From positions 1 through 38,379 of the forward strand of contig CAJMRV010000001.1 in the NCBI GenBank assembly GCA_905215795.1: a DNA stretch of 38,379 nt. The letters are read 5' to 3'. The translations under genes were made by a program, and so were the position numbers. Each line of letters opens with the position of its first letter. The stretch's first letter is position 1. Source of the DNA: an uncultured bacterium. GTDB lineage: Bacteria; Pseudomonadota; Gammaproteobacteria; Burkholderiales; Burkholderiaceae_F. Shown here in pieces: positions 8,031 to 16,561 of the stretch. A model generated the notes under the pieces. The model had not been told where the DNA came from. It ran no database searches and saw nothing but the letters and a program-made list of their open reading frames with translations.

Positions 8031-10049
8031 TCAAATACTCATGGGGTCCACCTCGAGCGCCCAGTCCACGGGGCCGCAGTGCTTGAACTCCTCGACCCAC
8101 CGCCAGAGGAAGCCGTTGAGGTCGTTTCTGTTGTCCGCCTCGACGAGGAGCTGCGCGCGTTCGCGCCCCTGGAGCCTCACCATGAGCATCGGAACGGCGT
8201 CGTAGAGCCTCGTCGTGCCCGAGAGGAGCGGTTCGCCCCGCTCGATGGCGTTCCTCAGGAAGTAGAGGGCCTCCTCGAGCGTGTCCGCGCTCGCCGTGAG
8301 GAGCGCCTGGTGCACGAAGGGAGGCGCCCAGTTCTCCTTCCTCTCGGCCATGAGGTCGTTGGCGAAGCGTTCGTAGTCCTGGGCGGCCAGGTGTTCGAAG
8401 AAGACGTCGGTCGGATAGCGGGTCTGAACGATCACCCGCCCCCTCTCAGAGCGGCGTCCGGCGCGGCCGGAGACCTGCATGAGCGTCGAGAAGAGGTGTT
8501 CGCGGGCCCGCATGTCCGGGCTCAGGAGCTGGGCGTCGGTCTGGAGGATCACGACGAGGCCGACGTTGTCGAAGTCGTGCCCCTTGGCGATCATCTGGGT
8601 GCCGACGAGGATGTCCACCTCGCCGTTGTGGACGCGGGCGAAGGCCTGCTCGGCCTTCTTCTTGCCCGTGACGGCGTCGCGGTCGATACGCATCACGGTG
8701 CGCCCCGGGAAGAGCTCCTCGAGCTCCTCCTCGATCCTTTCGGTGCCGCGCCCCTTGGGCAGGACGTCGACGTTGCCGCAGTTCGGGCAGGCCTTCGGAA
8801 CGGGCGTCGAGGTGCCGCAGTGGTGGCAGATCATCCGGCCCATCGACTTGTGGAAGACCGGGAAGGTCGAGCAGTGCTCGCAGGTGCACACCCAGCCGCA
8901 GGACGGACAGGCCACCGAGGTGGAGTAGCCGCGTCGGTTGAGGAAGACGAGGACCTGGCGTCCCTGCTGGAGCGTCTTGTCGATCTCGACGAGGGTCATC
9001 TCCGAGAGGCAGCCCTTCTCATGGAACTTCGGCTCGGGAAAGAGCTCGAGCGTGGGGAGGTGCGACTCCGCCACGGCGCGGTTCTTCAGGTCGAGGCGCC
9101 GGTAGGCGCCGGAGGCGGCGTTCGCCCAGGTCTCAAGGCTCGGCGTGGCGGATCCGAGGACCACCGGGCAGCGGTTCCTCTGGCCGCGGAGCACGGCGAG
9201 GTCGCGCGCGGAGAAGCGCGCGCCGTCGTTGGCCTTGAAGCTCGTGTCGTGCTCCTCGTCGACGATCACGAGGGAGAGCTTCTTGAACGAGGTGAAGATC
9301 GAGAGGCGCGTGCCCACGACGATCCTCGCGCGGCCCTCGTGGGCGGCAAGCCAGGCCCCGGCGCGTGCGCCGTCGGCGAGTTCGGAGTGAAGGGAGACGG
9401 TCTCCACCCCGGGGAAACGGGCCCGGACGCGGGCCTCGAGCTGCGGGGTGAGGTTGATTTCAGGGACGAGGAGCAGGACCTGGGTCTCGGGGTCGCGCGC
9501 GAGGGCCTCCTCCATGAGGCGCAGGTACACCTCTGTCTTCCCGGAACCGGTGACGCCGAAGAGGACCGACGTGGTGAAGCCCGCATCGAAGTCGACGGCT
9601 TCGAAGGCGGCCTGCTGTTCGGGCGTGAGCCGCGGGGGTTCGGAGGGTTCGACGGGCGTGCGCTCGACGGGCGCGCGCATGCGCTTGAAGCGCTTCTCCT
9701 GGGTGGCCGAGGGCTTCGCCTTGAGCCAGTTCGGGATGGCGCTCATCGCCACCTCGCCCCAGCCTCGCACGTAGTACTGGGCCGTGAAGCGGGTGAGTCC
9801 GAGCCATTCGCGTCCGAGCGGGGGCATGTCCTTGAGCACGGCGAGGATCGAGCGCAGGCGCCCCTTCGTGAAGGCGGACTCGTCGCCGATCGAGACGACG
9901 ATGCCCACGCACTTCCTCGTGCGCACCATGACGACGACGCGGTCGCCGGGGGCGACGAGCATGTCCTCCGGAATACGGTAGTCGAGGCATCCCATCCCGG
10001 GGACGTCGACGATGACCTTAGCGATCTGCAAGGCGTTGTTTCCGGACAC
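8031..10049 (-). CDS. priA: Primosomal protein N' (replication restart helicase)
   Basis: PriA is a 3'-to-5' superfamily 2 DNA helicase that recognises stalled forks and D-loops and reloads the replisome. The 672-residue protein has the N-terminal 3'-end-binding domain, a Walker A motif GVTGSGKT (165-172), the DEEH box (264-267), and a zinc-binding module with all eight expected cysteines (381, 384, 390, 393, 408, 411, 421, 424). Helicase motifs V/VI follow (GTQMIAKGHDFDNV, QVSGRAGR). The start is GTG 10049, with AAGGA 7 nt upstream. Two DnaA-box-like sequences lie 29-49 nt before the start, and the tRNA-Arg gene follows. Confidence 0.96.
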   Translation of the reverse strand: MSGNNALQIAKVIVDVPGMGCLDYRIPEDMLVAPGDRVVVMVRTRKCVGIVVSIGDESAFTKGRLRSILAVLKDMPPLGREWLGLTRFTAQYYVRGWGEVAMSAIPNWLKAKPSATQEKRFKRMRAPVERTPVEPSEPPRLTPEQQAAFEAVDFDAGFTTSVLFGVTGSGKTEVYLRLMEEALARDPETQVLLLVPEINLTPQLEARVRARFPGVETVSLHSELADGARAGAWLAAHEGRARIVVGTRLSIFTSFKKLSLVIVDEEHDTSFKANDGARFSARDLAVLRGQRNRCPVVLGSATPSLETWANAASGAYRRLDLKNRAVAESHLPTLELFPEPKFHEKGCLSEMTLVEIDKTLQQGRQVLVFLNRRGYSTSVACPSCGWVCTCEHCSTFPVFHKSMGRMICHHCGTSTPVPKACPNCGNVDVLPKGRGTERIEEELEELFPGRTVMRIDRDAVTGKKKAEQAFARVHNGEVDILVGTQMIAKGHDFDNVGLVVILQTDAQLLSPDMRAREHLFSTLMQVSGRAGRRSERGRVIVQTRYPTDVFFEHLAAQDYERFANDLMAERKENWAPPFVHQALLTASADTLEEALYFLRNAIERGEPLLSGTTRLYDAVPMLMVRLQGRERAQLLVEADNRNDLNGFLWRWVEEFKHCGPVDWALEVDPMSI

Positions 10050-10077
10050 GGCGTTTCCTTTTAAAAGTGCTCAGGGT

Positions 10078-10098
10078 TGTGAATAACTTTGTGGATTA
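10078..10098 (-). promoter_or_regulatory. Pair of DnaA boxes in the priA leader/promoter
   Basis: On the plus strand TGTGAATAA (10078-10086) is the complement of the consensus DnaA box TTATTCACA, and TGTGGATTA (10090-10098) differs by one base from TGTGGATAA. They lie 12 bp apart (about one helical turn) in the same orientation, 29-49 nt upstream of the priA start codon. That placement suits transcriptional repression or autoregulated coupling of priA to DnaA levels; the function is inferred. Confidence 0.55.
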
Positions 10099-10206
10099 CT
10101 TGGAACTCAATAAGAGAAAACCATAGTTTTCTTTTACTTGACAAGTGCTTCCGTTTCGAAAGCCAGGTTTTCGAGCCCCTACTGCACAGGGGTTCAGAGA
10201 CAATTA

Positions 10207-10236
10207 AAGCTTTCGGGCTGTCACACCCGAAAGCTT
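10207..10236 (-). terminator. Hairpin terminator after hemE
   Basis: A perfect 11-bp stem AAGCTTTCGGG/CCCGAAAGCTT (10207-10217 with 10226-10236) has an 8-nt loop. On the minus strand the sequence after it is TAATTGTC, following a run of T in the stem, so termination of hemE is plausible about 50 nt past its stop. Confidence 0.7.
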
Positions 10237-10267
10237 ATCGCATTCAATCACGACGGGTCCGAAGACC

Positions 10268-10276
10268 TGTGCATAA
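10268..10276 (-). promoter_or_regulatory. Isolated consensus DnaA box between hemE and its terminator
   Basis: TGTGCATAA on the plus strand is the complement of TTATGCACA and fits the 9-mer consensus TTATNCACA exactly. It is about 170-190 bp from the pair before priA and could belong to the same binding cluster, or be a chance match. Confidence 0.4.
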
Positions 10277-10287
10277 CTTGAATTCCA

Positions 10288-11361
10288 TCAGGCCTCTTCG
10301 TGGAGGTGACGCGAGTATTCGTGCACTTCGTCGACGAGGATCTGGACGTTCTCCACGGGGGTGAACTGGTTGATGCCGTGGCCGAGGTTGAAGACGTGGC
10401 CGCCCTTGCCGACGGGACCGTAGCCGTCGAGGACGCGGCGGGCTTCGCGGCGGATCGTCTCCTCGTTGCCGAAGAGCACGAACGGGTCGAGGTTGCCCTG
10501 AAGGGCGACCGAGTCGCCGACCTCGCGGCGGGCGCGGGCCATGTTGACGGTCCAGTCCAGACCGACCGCGGAGCAGCCGATGCCGGCGATCTCGCGGATC
10601 CACTCGCCGCCGTTCTTGGTGAAGACGATCGAGGGGATGGTCTCGCCGTCGTGAACCTTGATGAGGCCGTCGACGACCTTCTTGGTGTAGGCGAGCGAGA
10701 AGCGCTGGAAATCGTTGTCGGCGAGCATGCCGCCCCACGTGTCGAAGATCTGCACGGCCTGGGCGCCCGCTTCGATCTGGGCGTTCAGGTAGCGGGTGAC
10801 GGCGCGGGCGTTCACGTCGAGGATCTTCTCGAAGAGGTCAGGGCGCGTGTACATCATCGTCTTGACGGTGCGGAAGTCGCGGCTGCCGCGGCCCTCGACC
10901 ATGTAGCAGGCCAGGGTGAACGGGGAGCCCGAGAAGCCGATGAGCGGGACGCGGCCGTCAAGGGCCTTCCTGATGCTCGAAACGGCGTCGACGACGTAGC
11001 GGAGTTCTTCATGGGGATCCGGGACGAAGAGCGCCTCGACGGCCTCCTCGCTCTGGACGGGCTTGGCGAAGACGGGACCCTGGCCGGTCACGAACGAGAG
11101 GCCCAGGCCCATCGCATCGGGAACCGTGAGGATGTCCGAGAAGAGGATCGCGGCGTCCAGGCCGAAGCGGTCGATCGGCTGGAGGGTCACTTCCGTGGCG
11201 TATTCAGGACTCTTGGCGAGGTCCATGAAGCTCCCGGCCTTGGCCCGGCTGGCGCGGTACTCTTCGAGATAACGCCCGGCCTGGCGCATGAGCCAGACGG
11301 GGGTGAAATCAGTCTTCTTTCTTTCAAGAGCACGCAAAAAGGTATCGTTGGCTGGTTTCAT
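10288..11361 (-). CDS. hemE: Uroporphyrinogen decarboxylase
   Basis: HemE removes four carboxyl groups from uroporphyrinogen III to give coproporphyrinogen III in haem synthesis; it is a cytosolic homodimeric TIM barrel. The 357-residue protein carries the signature PVWLMRQAGRYLEEYR, with substrate-binding Arg26 and Arg30, then FSDILTVPDAMG and a C-terminal segment VFNLGHGINQFTPVENV that includes the conserved His. The start at 11361 (MKPAND) has GGAGAG 6 nt upstream and matches the family N-terminus; an ATG four codons earlier (11373) has no ribosome binding site. A terminator follows at 10207-10236. Confidence 0.96.
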   Translation of the reverse strand: MKPANDTFLRALERKKTDFTPVWLMRQAGRYLEEYRASRAKAGSFMDLAKSPEYATEVTLQPIDRFGLDAAILFSDILTVPDAMGLGLSFVTGQGPVFAKPVQSEEAVEALFVPDPHEELRYVVDAVSSIRKALDGRVPLIGFSGSPFTLACYMVEGRGSRDFRTVKTMMYTRPDLFEKILDVNARAVTRYLNAQIEAGAQAVQIFDTWGGMLADNDFQRFSLAYTKKVVDGLIKVHDGETIPSIVFTKNGGEWIREIAGIGCSAVGLDWTVNMARARREVGDSVALQGNLDPFVLFGNEETIRREARRVLDGYGPVGKGGHVFNLGHGINQFTPVENVQILVDEVHEYSRHLHEEA

Positions 11362-11471
11362 GAAGCTCTCCATTCAGAGTCGGTATGTGTGGGGCTTTGA
11401 GGAATTCCGGTTGGCGCGGACGTTCCATACGGCGACGGCCCTTCCGCGCAGGGCGAAAAGGCCATCGGGGT

Positions 11472-11505
11472 TGTTCCGCGGAGATTCTCTCGTTATTGCG
11501 GAACA
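11472..11505. repeat. Inverted repeat between the stress-protein gene and hemE
   Basis: TGTTCCGC (11472-11479) and GCGGAACA (11498-11505) form a perfect 8-bp stem with an 18-nt loop. It lies 27 nt past the stop codon of the stress-protein gene and upstream of hemE. There is no U-tract on the minus strand, so it may be a weak terminator, an operator or part of the hemE leader. Confidence 0.35.
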
Positions 11506-11532
11506 GTTTAATCGAGCATCCCTAAATGAAAC

Positions 11533-11934
11533 TTAACGGACGATCAGGACGGGACGGTCGGCCTGGTGCAGGACCTTCTGGGTTTCGCTGCCCAGGAGGA
11601 AGGAGCCGATCGTGCCGAGGCCGCGGCTCGCCATGACGATGAACTTCACGTCGTGGTCGCGCGCGCAGCGCAGGACGGCCTTGGAGACCGCGTCCGAGTG
11701 GACGACCTCGACCTCGCAGGGCACGTGCTTTTCCTTGGCCTTGCGTTCGATCACGGCCAGGTGCTCGCGCACGCAGGGTTCCTCGTGTTCGGGCACGCCC
11801 TCGATCTTGTCGACCACGCAGGTCATGCCGACGAGTTCGGCGCCGAGTTTCTGAGCCAGTTCGACGGCGGTGTCGATCGCCTTGTCGCTCAAGGGGGAGC
11901 CATCGGTCGAGACCATGATTTTTGCAACGCCCAT
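11533..11934 (-). CDS. Universal stress protein (UspA family)
   Basis: A 133-residue single Usp domain. The N-terminus MGVAKIMVSTDGSPLSDKA is the typical beta1 strand with the nucleotide-contacting Asp. The C-terminal MASRGLGTIGSFLLGSETQ contains the ATP-type G-x9-G-S loop, with Ala in place of the first Gly of GxxG, and the protein ends in the usual RPVLIVR strand. Usp proteins are small cytoplasmic dimers induced by stress and growth arrest; the specific role is unknown. The start at 11934 is supported by AAGGAG 6-7 nt upstream. A longer in-frame extension to 12147 is rejected because it would cover the promoter region. The gene is monocistronic, downstream of the atp operon terminator. Confidence 0.9.
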   Translation of the reverse strand: MGVAKIMVSTDGSPLSDKAIDTAVELAQKLGAELVGMTCVVDKIEGVPEHEEPCVREHLAVIERKAKEKHVPCEVEVVHSDAVSKAVLRCARDHDVKFIVMASRGLGTIGSFLLGSETQKVLHQADRPVLIVR

Positions 11935-12064
11935 ACGTTTCTCCTTGTATTGATTCTGATTGTTCACGTCGGCGGAATCCACCGCCGTAGAGGGCCGGGG
12001 AACCGCATCGGTGTCCCGCGGAGGCGCGTTCCAGGTGGAAAAGAGGTGCGCCGGACGGCCCGGG

Positions 12065-12076
12065 AGGGACGTCCCT
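12065..12076. promoter_or_regulatory. 12-bp perfect palindrome upstream of the stress-protein gene
   Basis: AGGGACGTCCCT lies about 130 bp before the stress-protein start and after the atp terminator, in its promoter region. An uninterrupted palindrome there could be a repressor or activator site. A second, shorter inverted repeat (ggcgg/ccgcc) lies nearer the gene. Confidence 0.3.
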
Positions 12077-12110
12077 GAAACTATCGTACTCTTTATTCGG
12101 ACGACGGGGG

Positions 12111-12144
12111 TAAAAAAAGGCGATGCCGGGGGCATCGCCTTTTT
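12111..12144 (-). terminator. Strong terminator of the atp operon
   Basis: A 14-bp stem (12114-12127 with 12131-12144, core GGCGATGCC/GGCATCGCC) has a 3-nt loop and is flanked by A and T runs. On the minus strand it ends in seven T. It begins 16 nt past the atpC stop. The symmetry means it could also stop plus-strand transcription. Confidence 0.92.
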
Positions 12145-12160
12145 CATTGCTCACGTCAAA

Positions 12161-12580
12161 TCAGCGGTTCTGACGAATCTTCTTGATCACGGCGAGCTGA
12201 GCAGCCAGCGTGGCGATCTCAGCTTCAACCTTGGCCAGTTCGATATCGCCCTCGACCTTGCCCAGCTGGGCCTTGGCCTCTTCAAGAGCGCGAGTCGTGC
12301 GGGCTTCGTCCAGGTCCTTGCTGCGGACGGCGGTGTCGGCGAGGACCGTCACGACCGTCGGCTGGACTTCAAGCACGCCGCCGGCGACGAAGATCTGTTC
12401 GACTTCGTTCTGTCCGGGGACGTGGATGCGAACCATACCGGGACGAATCAAGGTAATCAAGGGTTCATGCCCAGGCAGAATACCCAATTCGCCAGACGTA
12501 CCGGGCAGCGACACGAGTTCAGCGTCTCCAGAGAAGATGGACTCTTCAGCGCTAACGACGCGGACCTTAATAGTTGCCAT
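12161..12580 (-). CDS. atpC: ATP synthase F1 subunit epsilon
   Basis: Epsilon is part of the central stalk and inhibits ATP hydrolysis. The 139-residue protein has the beta-sandwich domain (ATIKVRVVSAEESIFSG, then ELGILPGHEPLITLIRPG) and a C-terminal helical hairpin rich in Ala, Glu and Lys ending IKKIRQNR. The start at 12580 is chosen because GGAG lies 7 nt upstream and the sequence begins as the family does; a longer frame to 12643 runs through an intercistronic hairpin and is rejected. It is the last gene of the operon, 66 nt after atpD. Confidence 0.95.
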   Translation of the reverse strand: MATIKVRVVSAEESIFSGDAELVSLPGTSGELGILPGHEPLITLIRPGMVRIHVPGQNEVEQIFVAGGVLEVQPTVVTVLADTAVRSKDLDEARTTRALEEAKAQLGKVEGDIELAKVEAEIATLAAQLAVIKKIRQNR

Positions 12581-12609
12581 TTTGTTGCTCCGTTTGTCAG
12601 GCGCCTGTA

Positions 12610-12637
12610 CACCGCGCGCCCTGGCGGGCGCGTGGTG
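12610..12637 (-). other. Intercistronic hairpin between atpD and atpC
   Basis: CGCGCCC (12615-12621) pairs perfectly with GGGCGCG (12626-12632) around a 4-nt loop. The stem extends by CACC/GGTG (12610-12613 with 12634-12637) across one mismatch. It lies 9 nt past the atpD stop and about 30 nt before the atpC start, has no U-tract, and is therefore more likely an RNA processing or stabilising element than a terminator. Confidence 0.5.
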
Positions 12638-12646
12638 CAGCAAGCA

Positions 12647-14050
12647 TTACTTGAGTTTCTTGGCCTTTTCGAAGGCTTCGTCGATCGTGCCGACCATGTA
12701 GAAAGCCTGTTCGGGCAGTTCGTCGCAGCCGCCTTCGACGATCATCTTGAAACCACGGATGGTTTCCTTGAGAGGAACGTACTTGCCGGGAGCGCCGGTG
12801 AACACCTCAGCCACGTGGAACGGCTGGGAGAGGAAGTTCTGAATCTTACGAGCGCGCATGACGGTGTTCTTGTCCTCGGGGGCAAGTTCGTCCATGCCGA
12901 GAATCGCGATGATGTCGCGGAGTTCCTTGTAGCGCTGCAGGGTTTCCTGAACCTGGCGGGCCACCGTGTAGTGTTCCTCACCGATGATGTTCGGGTCGAC
13001 CTGACGGGAGGTCGAGTCGAGCGGGTCGACGGCCGGGTAGATACCCAGGGCGGCGATGTCACGCGACAGAACGATCGTGGCGTCCAAGTGGCCGAAGGTG
13101 GTGGCCGGGGACGGGTCGGTCAAGTCGTCGGCAGGGACGTACACGGCCTGGATCGAGGTGATGGAGCCGGTCTTCGTGGAAGCAATGCGTTCCTGAAGCT
13201 TACCCATTTCCTCAGCCAGGGTCGGCTGGTAACCCACGGCGGACGGCATACGGCCGAGAAGGGCCGAGACTTCCGTACCAGCGAGGGTGTAACGGTAGAT
13301 GTTGTCGACGAACAGCAGGATGTCGCGGCCTTCGTCACGGAAGGCTTCGGCCATCGTAAGACCCGTAAGGGCCACACGGAGACGGTTTCCCGGAGGTTCG
13401 TTCATCTGACCGAAGACCATGGCGACCTTGTCCAGAACCTTGGAGTCGCCCATTTCATGGTAGAAGTCGTTGCCTTCACGGGTGCGTTCACCGACGCCGG
13501 CGAACACGGAGTAACCGCCGTACTGCTTGGCGATGTTGTTGATGAGTTCCATCATGTTGACGGTCTTGCCGACACCGGCGCCGCCGAACAGACCGACCTT
13601 ACCACCCTTGGCGAACGGGCAGATCAGGTCGATGACCTTGATGCCGGTTTCCAGGAGGTCGACGGACGGGGAGAGCTCGTCGAACTTCGGGGCTTCGCGG
13701 TGGATTTCGCGGAGCTCGTCGGAGCCGATTTCGCCGCAGTCGTCGATAGGACGGCCGAGCACGTCCATGATGCGGCCCAGCGTCTTGGGGCCGACCGGCA
13801 CGGAGATGCCGTGACCGGTGCTCTTGACCTTCATGCCGCGCTGCAGACCTTCGGAGGAGCCCATCGCAATGGTACGGACCACGCCGTCGCCCAATTGCTG
13901 CTGAACTTCAAAGGTGAGGCCGGCTTCGGCCAGGGTGTTGCTTTCGTCCTTTTCAAGGATGAGAGCGTCGTAGACCTTAGGCATGGCGTCACGCGGGAAC
14001 TCGATGTCCACCACGGCGCCGATGACCTGAACGATTTGTCCGATACTCAT
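12647..14050 (-). CDS. atpD: ATP synthase F1 subunit beta
   Basis: The catalytic beta subunit, three copies per F1. The 467-residue length is typical. Near residue 150 it has the P-loop GGAGVGKT, followed by GERTREGND. The nucleotide-binding core includes ILLFVDNIYRYT, and SALLGRMPSAVGYQPTLA is the DELSEED-side and catalytic-interface region. ATG 14050 has GAGGAA about 8 nt upstream. The gene lies 29 nt after atpG. Residue Ile in DNIYRYT replaces the commoner Phe of DNIFRFT, which is a conservative change. Confidence 0.98.
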   Translation of the reverse strand: MSIGQIVQVIGAVVDIEFPRDAMPKVYDALILEKDESNTLAEAGLTFEVQQQLGDGVVRTIAMGSSEGLQRGMKVKSTGHGISVPVGPKTLGRIMDVLGRPIDDCGEIGSDELREIHREAPKFDELSPSVDLLETGIKVIDLICPFAKGGKVGLFGGAGVGKTVNMMELINNIAKQYGGYSVFAGVGERTREGNDFYHEMGDSKVLDKVAMVFGQMNEPPGNRLRVALTGLTMAEAFRDEGRDILLFVDNIYRYTLAGTEVSALLGRMPSAVGYQPTLAEEMGKLQERIASTKTGSITSIQAVYVPADDLTDPSPATTFGHLDATIVLSRDIAALGIYPAVDPLDSTSRQVDPNIIGEEHYTVARQVQETLQRYKELRDIIAILGMDELAPEDKNTVMRARKIQNFLSQPFHVAEVFTGAPGKYVPLKETIRGFKMIVEGGCDELPEQAFYMVGTIDEAFEKAKKLK

Positions 14051-14079
14051 GGGTTTTTTCCTCAGTTATCGATACGTAA

Positions 14080-14970
14080 TTAAGACACGGCGGCGGCACC
14101 ACCGACGATTTCGGTGATTTCCTTCGTAATGCCGGCCTGACGAGTCTTGTTATAGACAAGCTGGAGCTCGTCGATGAGCTTCTTGGCGTTGTCCGATGCA
14201 GCCTTCATGGCGACCATGCGGGCGCTCTGCTCGGAGGCGATGTTTTCGGCGACAGCCTGGTAAACAAGACCTTCGATGTAGCGCTTGAGCACTTCCTCGA
14301 GAACCGTAACGGCGTCGGGCTCGTAGAGGTAATCCCACGAGTGCTTGCGTTCGGGTTCATCGGAGTTGTCGCTGGTGGCCAACCCTTCTTCGGTGAGCGG
14401 AAGAATCTGTTCGACGACAGGTTCCTGCTTCATAGCGTTAACGAAGCGCGAGTAGGCCAGGTAAACGCGGTCCAGCTTCCCTTCCTTGTAGGCTTCGATC
14501 TGCGCGTTGACGGCGCCGAGAAGCATTTCAAGCTGGGGACGATCGCCGAGTTGGACAACACGACTGACCACTGGCACGTTCAGGCGCTTCAGGAAGCCCA
14601 GACCCTTGTTACCAATCGCGGTGGCCTCGAGCTTGAGACCCTCGTCCGTCCATTCCTTGATCTTCTGCAAGACCAGGCGCTGGATGTTGGTGTTCAACGG
14701 ACCGGCGAGGCCCTTGTCGGTCGAGACCATGATGAGGCCGACCTTCTTGGAACCTTCCTGGAGCGTCAGGAACGGATGCTTGTACTCGGAGTTGGCCTGA
14801 GCCAGGTGAGCACAGATCGCACGGATCTGATCGCCGTAGGGGCGAACGGAGAACATCCGGTCCTGAGCCTTACGCATCTTCGAGGCCGCCACCATTTCCA
14901 TCGCTTTGGTGATCTTACGCGTGTTTTGCACGCTCTTGATCTTTCCGCGAATTTCCTTAGTACTAGGCAT
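14080..14970 (-). CDS. atpG: ATP synthase F1 subunit gamma
   Basis: Gamma is the rotating central shaft. The 296-residue protein has the conserved N-terminal helix (STKEIRGKIKSVQNTRKITK, then AMEMVAASKMRKAQ) and the conserved C-terminal helix SARMVAMKAASDNA followed by YNKTRQAGITKEITEIVGGAAA. These two ends form the coiled coil inside alpha3beta3. It is 31 nt after atpA and 29 nt before atpD. The ribosome binding site AGAGG is about 11 nt from ATG 14970. Confidence 0.98.
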   Translation of the reverse strand: MPSTKEIRGKIKSVQNTRKITKAMEMVAASKMRKAQDRMFSVRPYGDQIRAICAHLAQANSEYKHPFLTLQEGSKKVGLIMVSTDKGLAGPLNTNIQRLVLQKIKEWTDEGLKLEATAIGNKGLGFLKRLNVPVVSRVVQLGDRPQLEMLLGAVNAQIEAYKEGKLDRVYLAYSRFVNAMKQEPVVEQILPLTEEGLATSDNSDEPERKHSWDYLYEPDAVTVLEEVLKRYIEGLVYQAVAENIASEQSARMVAMKAASDNAKKLIDELQLVYNKTRQAGITKEITEIVGGAAAVS

Positions 14971-15001
14971 AGGTTTTGGATCCTCTTGGATTCGTTAACG
15001 A

Positions 15002-16543
15002 TTAGAAAGCACCGCTCTTCTTGAACGATTCGATGGCGCCCTTCAGGGTGGCTTCGTCTTCCTTGACGAGTTCCTTCTTGGCTTCGATCGAGTCGATCAG
15101 TTCGGGGTGATGCATCTTGATGTATTCGCGCATGCCGCGTTCGACACGGAGGGCATCGGCGACGGCGACGTCGTCGAAGGCACCCATGTTCACGGCGTAG
15201 AGCACGAGGGCTTCTTCCCAGACCTGGAGAGGCTGGTACTGAGGCTGCTTCATGAGTTCGGTCACCACCTTGCCGCGTTCAAGCTGCTTGCGGGTCACTT
15301 CGTCCAAGTCGGAGGCGAACTGAGCGAAAGCGGCGAGTTCACGGTACTGGGCCAGAGCAAGACGGACACCGCCGCCGAGCTTCTTGATGATCTTCGTCTG
15401 GGCGGCGCCACCGACGCGGGAAACCGAAATACCCGGGTTGATAGCGGGGCGGATACCAGCGTTGAAGAGGTCCGTTTCCAGGAAGATCTGGCCGTCGGTA
15501 ATCGAAATGACGTTCGTCGGAACGAACGCGGTCACGTCGCCGGCCTGGGTTTCAATGATCGGCAGAGCGGTCATCGAGCCCGTGCGGCCCTTGACGGCAC
15601 CCTTGGTGAAGCGTTCCACGTAGTCCGCGTTGACGCGGGCAGCGCGTTCAAGCAGACGGGAGTGGAGGTAGAACACGTCACCAGGGTAGGCTTCACGTCC
15701 CGGCGGACGACGAAGCAGAAGGGAGATCTGACGATAAGCCCAAGCCTGCTTGGTCAAGTCGTCATAAACAATGAGGGAGTCCTGGCCGCGGTCGCGGAAG
15801 TACTCGCCCATCGTGGCGCCGGCGTAAGGAGCGATGTACTGCATCGCGGCGGATTCAGAGGCCGTGGCGGCGACGATGATGGTGTAGTCCATGGCACCGT
15901 GCTGCTCGAGCTTGCGAACGACGTTCGCAATCGTGGAGGCCTTCTGACCGATAGCCACGTAAACGCAGATCAGGTCCTTGCCCTTCTGGTTGATGATGGT
16001 GTCGATGGCGATGGCGGTCTTGCCGGTCTGGCGGTCGCCAATGATCAGTTCACGCTGGCCGCGGCCGATCGGGATCATGGAGTCGATGGACTTCATGCCG
16101 GTCTGGACAGGCTGCGAGACGGACTGGCGGTCGATCACGCCGGGAGCCACCTTCTCGACAACGTCGAATTCCTTGGCTTCAATCGGGCCCTTGCCGTCGA
16201 TCGGCTGACCGAGGGCGTTCACGACGCGGCCGATCAGTTCCGGACCAACCGGGACCTGGAGGATGCGGCCCGTCGTCTTGACGATGTCGCCTTCCGTGAT
16301 GTGCTCGTAGGAGCCGAGAATCACGGCGCCGACGGAGTCACGTTCGAGGTTGAGAGCCAAACCATAGGTGTTGTTGGGAAATTCCAACATTTCGCCCTGC
16401 ATCACGTCGCTAAGACCGTGAACACGGCAGATACCGTCCGTAACGGAAACGACGGTACCTTGAGTGCGAAGATCAGCGGAAACGCCGAGGCCTTCGATAC
16501 GCTTCTTCAGCAGTTCGCTGATTTCACTAGGATTGAGTTGCAT
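15002..16543 (-). CDS. atpA: ATP synthase F1 subunit alpha
   Basis: The non-catalytic nucleotide-binding subunit, three copies per F1. The 513 residues match the E. coli length. It begins MQLNPSEISELLKKRIEG, has the P-loop GDRQTGKT near residue 169, then the DDLTKQAWAYRQISLLLRRP segment and the conserved C-terminal region ending AIESFKKSGAF. SVSRVGGAAQTK carries the alpha arginine finger. It is 18 nt after atpH within the operon. Confidence 0.98.
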   Translation of the reverse strand: MQLNPSEISELLKKRIEGLGVSADLRTQGTVVSVTDGICRVHGLSDVMQGEMLEFPNNTYGLALNLERDSVGAVILGSYEHITEGDIVKTTGRILQVPVGPELIGRVVNALGQPIDGKGPIEAKEFDVVEKVAPGVIDRQSVSQPVQTGMKSIDSMIPIGRGQRELIIGDRQTGKTAIAIDTIINQKGKDLICVYVAIGQKASTIANVVRKLEQHGAMDYTIIVAATASESAAMQYIAPYAGATMGEYFRDRGQDSLIVYDDLTKQAWAYRQISLLLRRPPGREAYPGDVFYLHSRLLERAARVNADYVERFTKGAVKGRTGSMTALPIIETQAGDVTAFVPTNVISITDGQIFLETDLFNAGIRPAINPGISVSRVGGAAQTKIIKKLGGGVRLALAQYRELAAFAQFASDLDEVTRKQLERGKVVTELMKQPQYQPLQVWEEALVLYAVNMGAFDDVAVADALRVERGMREYIKMHHPELIDSIEAKKELVKEDEATLKGAIESFKKSGAF

Positions 16544-16561
16544 CTTACTGCTCCGAATTCT

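Noticed and set aside
11935..11980. FNR-type site (TTGATTCTGATTG) before the stress-protein gene
   Set aside because: The first half resembles TTGAT but the second half-site matches ATCAA poorly, and it would lie in the ribosome-binding leader rather than at a promoter.
12111..12144. The atp operon terminator read as part of a transposon end or mobile repeat
   Set aside because: It is a stem-loop with flanking A/T runs directly after atpC, matching an intrinsic terminator; no transposase or second copy was seen.
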